Below, piece after piece: positions 32,561-41,873 of a DNA stretch of 64,000 nucleotides. A model generated the notes under the pieces. The model saw only the letters and a program-made list of their open reading frames with translations. It did not search any database and had not been told where the DNA came from. The stretch covers positions 186,001-250,000 of the forward strand of contig JADJOY010000004.1 in NCBI GenBank assembly GCA_016713535.1, in the 5' to 3' direction. Position numbers and translations under genes: made by a program. The number at the start of each line of letters is the position of its first letter. The first letter of the stretch is position 1. The DNA is from Deltaproteobacteria bacterium (GTDB lineage: Bacteria > JADJOY01).

Positions 32561-35236
32561 GTGTCGTGCCTCCTCGCTGTGCTGGCTTCGGCGTTCGGGT
32601 GCGGAAGCGGCTCGGGCGCGTATGCGACGCGCGAGCCGCCGCCGCTCGTCGAGACCGATCGCGGCAGCGGGATCTTCGGACGCTGGCTCCTCGACGCCGA
32701 CGGGCTGCCCGCGTACGAGTACACCCTCGACCAGCACGCCGACGAGCGCGCCCGCTTCCCCGACTCGCGCGGGCGCGATCGCCGCGATCACGTCTTCAAC
32801 TTCGGCAACGACCGGCTCAACGCCCTCGGCGGCAACGACGGCACGGTCGAGATCGTCGCCGCCGCTCGCGCACCCGCGCACCTGAACCGCTTCGACCCCG
32901 AGCACGGCCACTACGCGGGCGGCTTCGGCTACCTGAACGACGGCAGCGAGACCTGGTCGACGGCGTACCGCTTCCGTCCGAGCGACGCGCGGACGCGGCG
33001 CGTGTTCGGGGTCGGCTACTTCGAGACCGAGCTCGCTCATCGCGACGTCGTGAGCACGCGGCGGGTCTTCGCCCCCGCCGGCGACGAGCCGCTGGTGGTG
33101 AGCGAGGTCACGTTGCGAAACGACGGCGCCGCGCCGGTGACCCTCACCCACGACGAGCTGTGGGACGTGAATCTCCACCAGCTCGTGCCGCTGCCGTCCA
33201 TGAGCGGGCCGCTCGGCGCCATCGGCGACCGCTACCGCGACGGGCTGTGGGACGACTTCGTCCAGCACGTCACCTGGCGTGAATCCGAGCGCGCGTTGCG
33301 CGTCTCGACCACCAGCAACGGTCCGGCGCCGGTCGCGCCCGAGGCGATCGCCACCGTCGACTGGTATCCCGATGACGTGTTCCTCGCCGACCTCGGCGGC
33401 GACTCGGTGGCGCGCTTCACCGATCGAGCGAGCTACTTCGGGGGTGGCGGACCGTCACGCCCCGACGCGGTCTCGAGCCGCACGGCGGGCTCGATCGTCG
33501 AGGACCGGCCCGCGGCGGGCCAGCCGAGCTGCCTCGTGCTCCGCCACGCGCTCACGCTCGCGCCCGGCGAGATGCGCACGCTTCGCTTCGCGTACGGCTA
33601 CGCGGCCCCCGGCGCCGACCTCGCGCCGCTCCTTGCCGCTCATCGCCACGGCGAGGACTTCGCGGACTCGCAGGCGCGCCGCGCCTCCGAGCTGGCCGCG
33701 TTCTCGACAGGCGCCGACCCGGCGCTCGCCCGAGAGGTCGCGTGGCACTCGTTCGCGCTGCCCGCCGCCACCCTCTTCCACGGCTACCACGGGACGCACG
33801 TGACCACACAGGGCTCCGCGTATCTCTACCTGCAGGGCATCGACGGCGCGCCGCGCGATCAGGCGCTGTTCGCGGTGCCGCTCACGTACCTGAGGCCCGA
33901 CCTCGCGCGCGAGAACTTGCGCGCGATCATGCGGCTCACGCGCGGGTCCGACGGGCAGATCACCTACACGTTCGGCGGCCACGGCTGGGCGAGCGGGCTC
34001 GCCATCCACGAGCTTCCGTCCGACCTCGATCTGTTCTTCCTGATGGCGCTCTCCGAGTACCTCGCCGCGACTGGCGACGTGGCGTTTCTCGGCCAGGAGG
34101 TGCCGTTTCGGGGCGCGTCCGGTGAGCTCGCGCCGGGCGCACGCGGGACGACGGTCCTCGATCACGCTCGCGCCGCCGCCATCCACCTGTTCGACGTCGT
34201 CGGCACCGGCCCCGACGGGCTGATCCGCGTTCGCGACGGCGACTGGTCCGACGGAGTCGTGACCTCGAACGTCATCGCCGCCGGCAACGACGGCGTGAAC
34301 TGGGGCAACACGCTGGCGCGCGGCGAGTCGGGCTCGAACACCGGCATGGCGCTCGCGGTGCTGCCGCTCGCCGCCGACGTGCTCGAGCCGTTCGATGCGG
34401 CGCTGGCCGCGCGGCTCCGCGCGCCGCTCGCGGATCTCGCGGCGGCGCTCGACCGGCAGTGGGCCGGCGCCTGGTACACCCGGGCGATCCTGCGCGATCG
34501 CGCCGACCAGCCGGTGCCGATCGGGCGTGACGCGATCGACCTCGAAGGGCAACCGTGGGCGATGATCGCGCGAGCCGCGAGCGGCGAGCGCCTCGACACG
34601 CTGGTCACCTCGATCCGCGAGCCTCTCGACGACCCGTCGCCGGTGGGCGCGCCGCTGACCGCCGGCGGCCAGGTCTGGCCCGCGGTCTCGCAGCTCCTCA
34701 CGTGGGGCTACACTCGCGCCAGCGACGAACTGGCGTGGCGCTCGCTCGATCGCCACGCGCTCTATACGCGCGCCGAGACGTTTCCCGAAAACTGGATCGG
34801 TATCTGGACCGGGCCGGACGCCCTCGAGTCGCGCGGTAGCGGCGGCACCTGGACGAGCCCGGTGACGCCCATGACCGACTTCCCCGCGATCAACCAGAAC
34901 CCGCACGCGATGATGCTCCTCGCGTTGCTGCGGGTGGCGGGGATCGAACCCTCCGCCGATGGCCTGCGCATCGATCCGCACCTGCCGCGCGACTCGTACG
35001 TGCTCGACCTGCCGCTCGTTCGCCTCGACGTGGACGCCACCCGGATCGCGCTCACCTATCGCCCGATCGTCGATGGCTCGCGCACCTTCCGCGTGCGCAT
35101 CGCGGCCGAGACCGGTTCGTGGCCGGTCACCGTGGACGGCCGCGAGGTCACCACGCCCGTGGCCGACGGCTTCGCCGCGGTGGCGATCCGCGCGCGTACG
35201 GGACGCCCGGTCACGGTCGTCGTGCCGCGCACGTGA
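32561..35236 (+). CDS. GH94-like (glycoside phosphorylase fold) protein with lipoprotein signal
   Basis: 891 residues. The N-terminal half is a beta-sandwich (DHVFNFGNDRLNALGGNDGTVEIVAAAR, GGFGYLNDG) as in GT36/GH94 enzymes; the (alpha/alpha)6 barrel follows with VRDGDWSDGV, corresponding to the GDWND catalytic Asp motif, and IDLEGQPWAMIARAASGERLDTLV. The final HAMMLLALLRVAGIEPSADGLRIDPHLP block is typical of the family. The N-terminus (MSCLLAVLASAFGC) looks like a short lipobox, odd because GH94 phosphorylases are cytoplasmic. The start is uncertain: GTG 32561 gives only 14 residues before Cys and no positive charge. It may instead be a secreted hydrolase relative. Confidence 0.75.
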   Translation: MSCLLAVLASAFGCGSGSGAYATREPPPLVETDRGSGIFGRWLLDADGLPAYEYTLDQHADERARFPDSRGRDRRDHVFNFGNDRLNALGGNDGTVEIVAAARAPAHLNRFDPEHGHYAGGFGYLNDGSETWSTAYRFRPSDARTRRVFGVGYFETELAHRDVVSTRRVFAPAGDEPLVVSEVTLRNDGAAPVTLTHDELWDVNLHQLVPLPSMSGPLGAIGDRYRDGLWDDFVQHVTWRESERALRVSTTSNGPAPVAPEAIATVDWYPDDVFLADLGGDSVARFTDRASYFGGGGPSRPDAVSSRTAGSIVEDRPAAGQPSCLVLRHALTLAPGEMRTLRFAYGYAAPGADLAPLLAAHRHGEDFADSQARRASELAAFSTGADPALAREVAWHSFALPAATLFHGYHGTHVTTQGSAYLYLQGIDGAPRDQALFAVPLTYLRPDLARENLRAIMRLTRGSDGQITYTFGGHGWASGLAIHELPSDLDLFFLMALSEYLAATGDVAFLGQEVPFRGASGELAPGARGTTVLDHARAAAIHLFDVVGTGPDGLIRVRDGDWSDGVVTSNVIAAGNDGVNWGNTLARGESGSNTGMALAVLPLAADVLEPFDAALAARLRAPLADLAAALDRQWAGAWYTRAILRDRADQPVPIGRDAIDLEGQPWAMIARAASGERLDTLVTSIREPLDDPSPVGAPLTAGGQVWPAVSQLLTWGYTRASDELAWRSLDRHALYTRAETFPENWIGIWTGPDALESRGSGGTWTSPVTPMTDFPAINQNPHAMMLLALLRVAGIEPSADGLRIDPHLPRDSYVLDLPLVRLDVDATRIALTYRPIVDGSRTFRVRIAAETGSWPVTVDGREVTTPVADGFAAVAIRARTGRPVTVVVPRT

Positions 35237-35259
35237 CTGCCCGCGCGACGATTCCTGGC

Positions 35260-35278
35260 GGACCGCCGGAGGCGGTCC
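35260..35278 (+). terminator. Hairpin after the GH94-like gene
   Basis: GGACCGCC, loop GGA, GGCGGTCC: perfect 8-bp stem, 23 bases after the stop codon and before the promoter of the next gene. No clear U-tract. Confidence 0.45.
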
Positions 35279-35303
35279 CTCCGACCGGATCGGGGTCGGC
35301 GGC

Positions 35304-35309
35304 TATACT
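35304..35309 (+). promoter_or_regulatory. -10 box for the GH105 gene
   Basis: TATACT lies 11 bases before the ATG at 35320, a close match to the sigma-70 -10 consensus in a very GC-rich context. The -35 region (TCCGAC at 35280, 18-base spacing) is poor. The transcript would be nearly leaderless. Confidence 0.45.
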
Positions 35310-35319
35310 CGCCGCGCTC

Positions 35320-36531
35320 ATGGCCGGAAGACGCACCTTCCAGGCGCTCATCGCAGCGCTGCTCACGTTCGTGCTGGGCGTCGCGGCGTGCTCCGACGGC
35401 GGCTACTCCGACTCGCCCACCAACGAGGCCACACTCGCCGTCGCGCGCGGCCTCGCCGACACCTGGATCGCCGAGAACGCGCCGGCGGACGTCGACTGGA
35501 GCTGGGGTGAGGGGCTCTTGATGCTCGGCCTGCTCGAGCTCTCGCGCACCACCGGCGACCCGCGCTACGAGGACTACGCGCTCGACTGGCTGCACGCCCA
35601 CCAGGCGGCGGGCTACACGATCTTCTGGAGCGACTCGTGCCCGCCCGGCACGGTCGCGTCGCTCTTGATCGGGCGGCGTGGCGCCACCGAGCTCCAGCCG
35701 ATCATCGACGACGTCGACACCTATCTCTTCGAGAAGGCGCCGCGGATCTCGGATGGCGGTATCGCCCACCTCGGTTTCCTGCCGCTGGTGCTGAAGCAGC
35801 AGCTCTGGGTGGACTCGCTGGTGATGTTCGGCGAGTTCCTGATCCAGACCGGGCTGCGCAGCGGCGATCCCCGCTACCTCGATCTGATCGCGGAGCAGTA
35901 CGAGATCTTCGGCGGCCACCTCCAGCACCCCACCCTCGGCTACTGGACGCATAGCTGGGACGACCTCGGGCAGCAGAATCACCCCCCCCTCGACGACCAA
36001 GTGTTCTGGGGACGCGGCAACGCGTGGGCGCTGGTCGCCGGCTACGACCTCGCCGCCGCGCTGCCCCAGGGGGATCCGCGCCGCGCCGGGGTGCTGGGGC
36101 GCCTCGCGCGTCACGAGCCGGCGGTGCGCGCGACCCAGGATCCGGCGACCGGGCTCTACTGGACGGTGCTCAACCGTCCCGGCGAGACGTATCTGGAGAG
36201 CGCGGGCTCGGCGATGATCTCGTACGCGTTCGCGCGTGGGTTCGAGGAAGGCTTTGCCGGGGAGGACGCGGTGGCCGCGGCGCGGCGCGGGCTGGTGGGA
36301 TTGCAGGCGCGGGTGCGCGTCGAGGAGAGCGGCCGCTACGTGCTGAGCGGGACCAGCGTCGGCACCAATCCGGGCCCGTTCTGGTACTACGAGATCGTTC
36401 CGACCAAGGACAACGTGAGCTACGGCATCGGCGGCTTCGTGCTGCTCTCGACCCGGTTGGTCGAGCTCGAGCGTGCGGGACGGATCGCGCCGCTGCCCGA
36501 ACCGATGCTCGACACGGGAGGTGGGGCGTGA
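35320..36531 (+). CDS. GH105/GH88-family unsaturated glycuronyl hydrolase-like lipoprotein
   Basis: 403 residues. Lipoprotein signal MAGRRTFQALIAALLTFVLGVAAC with Cys near residue 24. The (alpha/alpha)6 barrel has the GH105 landmarks LWVDSLVMFGEFLIQTG, WTHSWDD, DQVFWGRGNAWALVAGYDLAAAL, GLYWTVLNRPGETYLESAGSAMISYAFARG and SYGIGGFVLLSTRL. GH105/88 enzymes remove unsaturated uronic acids left by polysaccharide lyases; no lyase is in the window. A GTG-start small gene overlaps its stop. Confidence 0.85.
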   Translation: MAGRRTFQALIAALLTFVLGVAACSDGGYSDSPTNEATLAVARGLADTWIAENAPADVDWSWGEGLLMLGLLELSRTTGDPRYEDYALDWLHAHQAAGYTIFWSDSCPPGTVASLLIGRRGATELQPIIDDVDTYLFEKAPRISDGGIAHLGFLPLVLKQQLWVDSLVMFGEFLIQTGLRSGDPRYLDLIAEQYEIFGGHLQHPTLGYWTHSWDDLGQQNHPPLDDQVFWGRGNAWALVAGYDLAAALPQGDPRRAGVLGRLARHEPAVRATQDPATGLYWTVLNRPGETYLESAGSAMISYAFARGFEEGFAGEDAVAAARRGLVGLQARVRVEESGRYVLSGTSVGTNPGPFWYYEIVPTKDNVSYGIGGFVLLSTRLVELERAGRIAPLPEPMLDTGGGA

Positions 36532-36767
36532 GTCGCAAGCTCAGGAAACCAGGGCCGCGGATCGCCGGCTCGGCGCTGCGCACGGTGTCGGCGGTCGCGG
36601 GGCTGCCGGTGGTCGACGGTCTGTTCGTGAGCCTGCTGCGCAAGCAGCTCGGCATCGAGGAGCTGCTCGACGCGAGCTTCGCCGAGGACGAGACGCCGTT
36701 CACGCTGCCACGCCCGCTGCCGCCGATTCGTCGCGCCGGCGCCACCATCGGAGGGAAGCGTCGGTGA
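36528..36767 (+). CDS. Small hypothetical protein (79 aa)
   Basis: Basic protein beginning MSRKLRKPGPRIAGSALRTVSAVAGLPVVDGLFVSLLRKQLGIEELLDASF and ending in a Pro/Arg-rich tail. No domain recognised. GTG start overlaps the GH105 stop, and its stop overlaps the GTG of the amidase gene, so it is translationally locked between the two; that coupling is the main reason to believe it is real. Confidence 0.55.
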   Translation: MSRKLRKPGPRIAGSALRTVSAVAGLPVVDGLFVSLLRKQLGIEELLDASFAEDETPFTLPRPLPPIRRAGATIGGKRR

Positions 36768-38188
36768 GCGACTTCAGGTATCGCACCCTCGACGATTTCC
36801 GTGCCGCGTACCGCGACGGGCGCGCGACCCCGCTGACGGTGGCCGAGCGCTTCATCGAGGCCCGCAACGCCTCGGAGGCGCACGCACCGCCGATGCGGAT
36901 CTTCATCGCCAGCGACGACGACGAGATCCTGCACGCGGCCAAGGCGTCGACCGAGCGCCTCAAGAAGGGTAAGCCCGCCGGCCCCCTCGACGGCATCCCG
37001 ATCGCGGTCAAGGACGAGCTCCACCAGGTCGGCTACCCGACCACCGGCGGCACCTCGTTCCTCGGCAAGGGCGGCGAGCGCGAGGACGCCACCGTGGTGG
37101 CGCGGCTGCGCGCCGCCGGCGCGGTGCTGGTCGGCAAGACCAACATGCACGAGATCGGCATGGGCGCGACGGGGATCAACCCCCATCACGGCGCCGCCCG
37201 CAACCCCTACGATCCGGCGTGCATCACCGGCGGCTCGTCGAGTGGCTCGGGCGCGGTGGTGGGCGCGGGGCTGGTGCCCGCGGCGCTCGGCGCCGATGGC
37301 GGTGGGTCGGTGCGGATCCCGGCGGCGTTGTGTGGCGCGGTCGGGATCAAGGCCACGTTTGGCCGGGTGCCGGAGACCGGTGCCTTGCCGCTGTGCTGGA
37401 GCCTGGCGCACATCGGCCCGCTCGCGGGCACCGTGGCCGACGCCGCCGAGATCCTCGATCTGATCGTCGGCGAGGACCCGCGCGATCCCAACACCCATGG
37501 CCAGCCGCCGCTCGACCTGCGCGGGCTCAAGCATGGCCAGGTCAAGGACTTGAAGATCGGCGTGTGCCCGGACTTCTTCGACCAGGCGTCCCCCGAGGTA
37601 GTGGCGGTCTGTCGCGCCGCCCTCGAGCGCCTCGCCGACGACGGCGCGAAGATCAAGGACGTGCGCATCCGTCACCTGGACCTGGTGCGCGTGACCTTGC
37701 TCGTGACCATGGGCGCCGAGATGGCGGCCTCGCAGATCGAGAACCTGCGCGAGCACCGCGCCGAGTACGGCGCCGATACCCGCCTGCTGCTCGACACCGC
37801 CAACCGCGGCTCAGGCCCTGAGTACGTCCACGCGCAGCGCGCAAGGGTGCGGATCGAAAGGGCCTTCCGTGAAGTGCTCGAGTCGGTGGACGTGCTCGTC
37901 TCGCCCACCACCGGGACCGTGGCGGTGCCGATCCGGCGCGACGCCGAGCTCTACGGCGAGGTCGACGACGGCCTCATCGACCGCATCTGCGCCTGCACGT
38001 TCCCGGGGAACCTCACCGGCTATCCGGCGGTCACGGTGCCGGCCGGGTTCTCGCCGAGTGCCTTGCCCATCGGGCTCCAGATCATGGCGGGGCCGTGGGA
38101 CGAGGGGACGGCGTTGCGGGTGGCGCGCGCGGTCGAGCGGCATGTGGTGCGGCCCGCGCCGAAGGTGGTCTACGACCTCCTGTCGTAG
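36764..38188 (+). CDS. Amidase-signature family amidase
   Basis: 474 residues of the amidase-signature (GatA-like) fold with the Ser-cisSer-Lys triad: Lys in IPIAVKDELHQVGYPTTGGT (~residue 85), and the serines in CITGGSSSGSGAVVGAGLVP (~152-170), followed by ADGGGSVRIPAALCGAVGIKATFGRVP. It lacks the GatA-specific C-terminus and there is no gatB/gatC nearby, so it is a stand-alone amide hydrolase of unknown substrate. GAGGGAAG precedes the GTG start. The last gene of the glycosidase-amidase run. Confidence 0.9.
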   Translation: MSDFRYRTLDDFRAAYRDGRATPLTVAERFIEARNASEAHAPPMRIFIASDDDEILHAAKASTERLKKGKPAGPLDGIPIAVKDELHQVGYPTTGGTSFLGKGGEREDATVVARLRAAGAVLVGKTNMHEIGMGATGINPHHGAARNPYDPACITGGSSSGSGAVVGAGLVPAALGADGGGSVRIPAALCGAVGIKATFGRVPETGALPLCWSLAHIGPLAGTVADAAEILDLIVGEDPRDPNTHGQPPLDLRGLKHGQVKDLKIGVCPDFFDQASPEVVAVCRAALERLADDGAKIKDVRIRHLDLVRVTLLVTMGAEMAASQIENLREHRAEYGADTRLLLDTANRGSGPEYVHAQRARVRIERAFREVLESVDVLVSPTTGTVAVPIRRDAELYGEVDDGLIDRICACTFPGNLTGYPAVTVPAGFSPSALPIGLQIMAGPWDEGTALRVARAVERHVVRPAPKVVYDLLS

Positions 38189-38744
38189 CCGCTCCCCGGT
38201 ATCGTCGGTGACGTGGCCGTACGAGCAGGCTACGCCGCGGTGACGTCGGTAGACCGCGGCCTTCTGGCGCAGACACCGAGTCGCGGCCCGAACGGCAGCA
38301 TGGTCTGCGCGCTCGCGGTCTCGCGCGCGGCGTGGGGTGCCGCTTTCGCGGGGCGGTGACGCGACGGGTCGCGCTCGCCGTTCGCCGTCACGCGGGGGTC
38401 GCGTCAGGCGACAGGGCAGCCTCGCATCTGCGCAACGCAATCATCAGGCCGGGCGCGCGGTTGCGATCCCACGACGGGGGGCGCGTCGCCTGTCGCGGTA
38501 CGCGGCTCGGGGCCGTCCCGGGTTGCGGCGGCCGGGTGTGCTGGCGTGCCCTCGCCGGGCCTCCGCCGTCGGCGTGCGACCGGCGCGTGACGTACCGCCG
38601 GCTGACGAGTGAAACGTGTTTCCGTTCGCGGCATCCGGTTTGCTCGATGCCCCACCGTGGGACCGAGCGGTAACCCGCGCGGCCCCAGACCCGATCGCGC
38701 TCCGGCGCGCAAGACGAGGGATCCGCCACCGACCGAATCACGTC
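38189..38744. other. Intergenic region upstream of the hydrogenase operon
   Basis: 556 bases with no supported gene. It should hold the hyp-hyb promoter, but no clear sigma-70 or sigma-54 box was found. A small inverted repeat, GAAAC-GT-GTTTC at 38611-38622, lies 120 bases before hypA and is a possible operator. Low-complexity GC sequence elsewhere. Confidence 0.4.
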
Positions 38745-39095
38745 ATGCACGAATACTCGCTGGTGCAGGCTCTCCTGGATCGGGTCGAATCCGAGGCCCG
38801 ATCGCGCCACGCCAGCGCCGTGCACCGCGTGACGGTCCGGATCGGCCCCCTCGCCGGCGTCGAGCGCGAGCTGTTCTCCAAGGCGTTCGAGATCGTTCGC
38901 CCCGGCACGCTCTGCGACCGGGCCGAGCTGGTGGTGACGGGCGACGACCTGCGCTGGACGTGCGAGGTCTGCGGCGCCGCCATCCCCACGGGCCGCGTGC
39001 TGGTGTGCCCGGACTGCGGCTGGCCGGCGCGCCTCGCGAGCGGCGACGCGCTGGTGCTCGAACGCATCGAGCTCGAGGTGCCCGACCATGTGTGA
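38745..39095 (+). CDS. hypA: Hydrogenase nickel-insertion protein HypA
   Basis: 116 residues. The N-terminal MHEYSLVQALLDRVESEA gives the nickel-binding Met-His at the start. The zinc-ribbon Cys pairs are WTCEVCGAAI and LVCPDCGW (CxxC...CxxC). HypA works with HypB to deliver Ni to the large-subunit precursor. The ATG is fixed because the N-terminal Met-His is required. It overlaps hypB by eight bases and is the first gene of the eleven-gene hydrogenase cassette. Confidence 0.95.
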   Translation: MHEYSLVQALLDRVESEARSRHASAVHRVTVRIGPLAGVERELFSKAFEIVRPGTLCDRAELVVTGDDLRWTCEVCGAAIPTGRVLVCPDCGWPARLASGDALVLERIELEVPDHV

Positions 39096-39828
39096 GGACT
39101 GCGGCTGTGGCGATACCCGGCTGGTGTCGGTCGACGTCCACGAGCGTCTGCTCGCGGGAAACGACCGCACCGCCGCGCACAACCGAGGGCACTTCTTCTC
39201 GCGCGGCGTGACCGCCCTCAACCTGATGGGCTCACCCGGCGCGGGGAAGACCGCGATCCTCGAGGCGACGGCCCGCCACCTCGGGGGCTCGCGCCGCCTC
39301 GCGGCGGTGGCCGGCGACCTCGAGACCGAGCGCGACGCGGAGCGGCTGCGCAAGGCGGGCATCCCCGCCGTCGCCATCACCACCGGCTCGGCGTGCCACC
39401 TCGACGCCGAGATGGTGCACCGCGCGGTGCACGACGGCGCGTCGCTCGAGGCCGACTACCTGTTCATCGAGAACGTCGGGAATCTGGTGTGCCCGGCGAT
39501 CTACGACCTCGGCCAGCAGGCGAACGTGGTCGCGCTCTCGGTCACGGAAGGGGAAGACAAGCCGCTCAAGTACCCGGTGATGTTCCGCAACGCCGACCTG
39601 GTGCTGCTCACCAAGGTCGACTTGCTGCCGGCGCTCGACGGCTACGACGTGGCCGCGGTCCAGGACGCGCTCGCGCGAGTCATGCCGCGGCCGCGGGTGA
39701 TCGCGGTGTCCGCGCGCAGCGGTGAGGGCGTCGCGGAGTGGGTGGCTTGGCTGGAAGGGCTGCGTGTGCCTGGCGAGCTGCGCCCCGCGCCGCTGGCAAT
39801 CGGGGTCAGGGAGGTGTCGCATGGCTGA
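39088..39828 (+). CDS. hypB: Hydrogenase maturation GTPase HypB
   Basis: 246 residues, G3E-family GTPase. N-terminal high-affinity metal motif CEDCGCG (residues 2-8); P-loop GSPGAGKT (~47-54); VAGDLETERDAERL; metal/dimer site SACHLDAEMV; FIENVGNLVCPAIYDLG; and TKVDLL for guanine binding. The long His-rich nickel-storage stretch found in some homologues is absent, so it delivers but does not store Ni. Overlaps hybO start by eight bases. Confidence 0.95.
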   Translation: MCEDCGCGDTRLVSVDVHERLLAGNDRTAAHNRGHFFSRGVTALNLMGSPGAGKTAILEATARHLGGSRRLAAVAGDLETERDAERLRKAGIPAVAITTGSACHLDAEMVHRAVHDGASLEADYLFIENVGNLVCPAIYDLGQQANVVALSVTEGEDKPLKYPVMFRNADLVLLTKVDLLPALDGYDVAAVQDALARVMPRPRVIAVSARSGEGVAEWVAWLEGLRVPGELRPAPLAIGVREVSHG

Positions 39829-40983
39829 ACGGATCCGGTCCCGGTCGACGCACGACTTCCAGACGATCGGAGAGCACCTCGCCGCCTGCGGCGTGAGCCG
39901 GCGGCGGTTCCTGGAGTGCTGCGCATCGATGATGGTGGCGGCCCCCTTTGGGCTGGCGCTCACCGGCAAGGCGCGTGCGTCGGAGGTGGCCCGCGCGGTG
40001 GCGGCGGCGCGCCGTCCGTCGGTGATCTGGCTGCACTTCCAGGACTGCACCGGCTGCAGCGAGACGCTCCTGCGCACCTCCAAGCCAGGTCTCGCCGAGC
40101 TGATCCTGCACCTCATCTCGCTCGACTACCACGAGACGCTGATGGCGGCCTCGGGTCATCAGGCGGAGGCCGCACTCAGGGATGCGATGGCGGAGAACTC
40201 CGGCAAGTACGTGCTGGTGTGCGAGGGCTCGATCCCGCGCAGGGACGGCGGCATCTACATGTCGATCGCCGGCAAGACCGGGCTCGCCATGCTCGAGGAG
40301 GTGGCGCGTGATGCGGCGGCGGTGATCGCGATGGGCTCGTGCGCGTCGTGGGGCGGAGTGCCGTCATCCGGCCCCAACCCGACCGACGCGACGGGCGTCG
40401 ACTCGATCCTCCAGGGCAAGGCGATCGTCAACATCCCCGGCTGCCCGCCGAACCCGTACACGTTGCTGGGCACGGTCCTCGAATACGCGGTGGCGGGGAA
40501 GCTGCCGGCCCTCGACTCGCTCAAGCGGCCTCTCTTCGCCTACGACCGCGTCATTCACGATCACTGCCCGCGACGCGCGCACTTCGACGCGGGACGGTTC
40601 GCGGGTGCCTTCGGCGACTCGGGCCACCGCCAGGGCTGGTGCCTCTACAAGCTCGGCTGCAAGGGGCCGCGCACCCACGGCGGCTGCTCGACGCGCCACT
40701 TCAACGAGCTGCCCGACGGTGGCCGATCGGCGTCGGTGCCCCGTGCGTGGGCTGCACCGAGCAGGACGTCGCGTTCAAGATCCCCATCTTCCAGACCATC
40801 CAGATCCACGATCCCAAGCCGCCCGACACCTACGCCGCGGTCACGCAGGAGCAGGGCAAGGTCAGCCCGGCGGCCACCGCGCTCGCCGGAGCGATCGGTG
40901 GGGCGCTGGTGGGTGGCGGGTTGGTGGCGTCGCGCAACCTGCGCGACAAGGGCAACACGGGCTCCGGGGCCGACGAGGAGTGA
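39821..40983 (+). CDS. hybO: [NiFe] hydrogenase small subunit, Tat-exported (one frameshift)
   Basis: Iron-sulfur subunit carrying electrons from the Ni-Fe site. The twin-arginine signal SRRRFLECCASMMVAAPFGLALTGKARA directs the folded complex across the membrane. Cluster ligands: WLHFQDCTGCSE, CEGSIP, MGSCASWGG, CPPNP (proximal), HDHCPRRAHFDAG, GWCLYKLGCKGPRTHGGC (distal) and, in a second frame, WPIGVGAPCVGCTEQD (medial). A C-terminal helix (ALAGAIGGALVGGGLVASR) anchors it in the membrane. The frame breaks near 40722; one inserted base joins LPDGG to WPIGVG. Name follows the hybOABC order. Confidence 0.9.
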
Positions 40984-40986
40984 GCC

Positions 40987-41873
40987 ATGGCGATCTCCAG
41001 ACGCTCGATGCTCAAGGTGTTCGGTGCGGCCACCGTCGCGGCGGCGGTGGAGGCACCGCGGCCGGCGACCGCCGCGGTCGCCGCCGCCCCAAGGACGCTC
41101 TCGGGATGCTCTACGACTCGACCAAGTGCATCGGCTGCAAGGCGTGCATGGGCGCCTGCAATGCCGCCAACGAGCTCGAGCTCGACACCGAGGCGTCGGG
41201 CGGCCTGTGGCATACGCCGCTCGACCTCAACGAGCACGCCAAGAACATCATCAAGCTCTACCAGGACGAGAGCACCGGCGAGCACGCTTACGTGAAGCGG
41301 CAGTGCATGCACTGCCTCGATCCGGCGTGCGCCACGGCGTGCATGCTGGGTGCCTACGCGAAGCGCGAGCACGGCATCGTCACCTACGAGCCGGACTACT
41401 GCATCGGCTGCCGCTACTGCGAGATGGCGTGTCCCTTCGGCGTGCCGAAGTTCGAGTGGTCGAAGCTCGCGCCGAAGATGGTGAAGTGCGAGCTCTGCAA
41501 GCACCGCATCGCCGAAGGGAAGGGCCCGGCGTGCTGCGAGGTGTGCCCGGTCGGAGCCGTGATCTTCGGCCAGCGCGAGGACCTGCTCGCCGAGGCCCAC
41601 AAGCGCCTCGAGGACGATCCCGAGCGCTACGTGCCGAAGGTCTACGGCGAGCACGAAGCCGGCGGCACCCAGGTGCTCTACCTGGCGGGCGTCGAGTTCG
41701 AGAAGCTCGGCCTCCCCGCCTACGGTGACGAGCCGGTGCCGGGCACGGTGCGCACCGTCCAGCACGCCATCTACCAGGGCTTCGTCGCGCCGGTCGCGCT
41801 CTACGTGGGGCTCGCCGCCGCGATGCTGCGCAACCGCTTCGCCAACGAGGCGGATCGTGAGGAGCACCAATGA
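40987..41873 (+). CDS. hybA: HybA-type hydrogenase ferredoxin subunit (one frameshift)
   Basis: Tat signal MAISRRSMLKVFGAATVAAAVEAP, then four 4Fe-4S motif groups: CIGCKACMGACN, CMHCLDPACATACM, CIGCRYCEMACPF and CELCKHR...CCEVCPVGAVIFG. A C-terminal hydrophobic helix (GFVAPVALYVGLAAAML) anchors it. It links the small subunit to the HybB membrane protein. The frame shifts near 41088, where one more C would join AVAAAP to KDALGMLYDS. Its stop overlaps the hybB ATG. Confidence 0.9.

Noticed and set aside
33455-34981. 508-codon minus-strand frame opposite the GH94-like gene
   Set aside because: Arg/Val-rich composition without domain features; shadow of the real gene.
38189-38744. Sigma-54 promoter for the hydrogenase operon
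   Set aside because: No TGGCAC-N5-TTGC match with correct GG/GC spacing was found.
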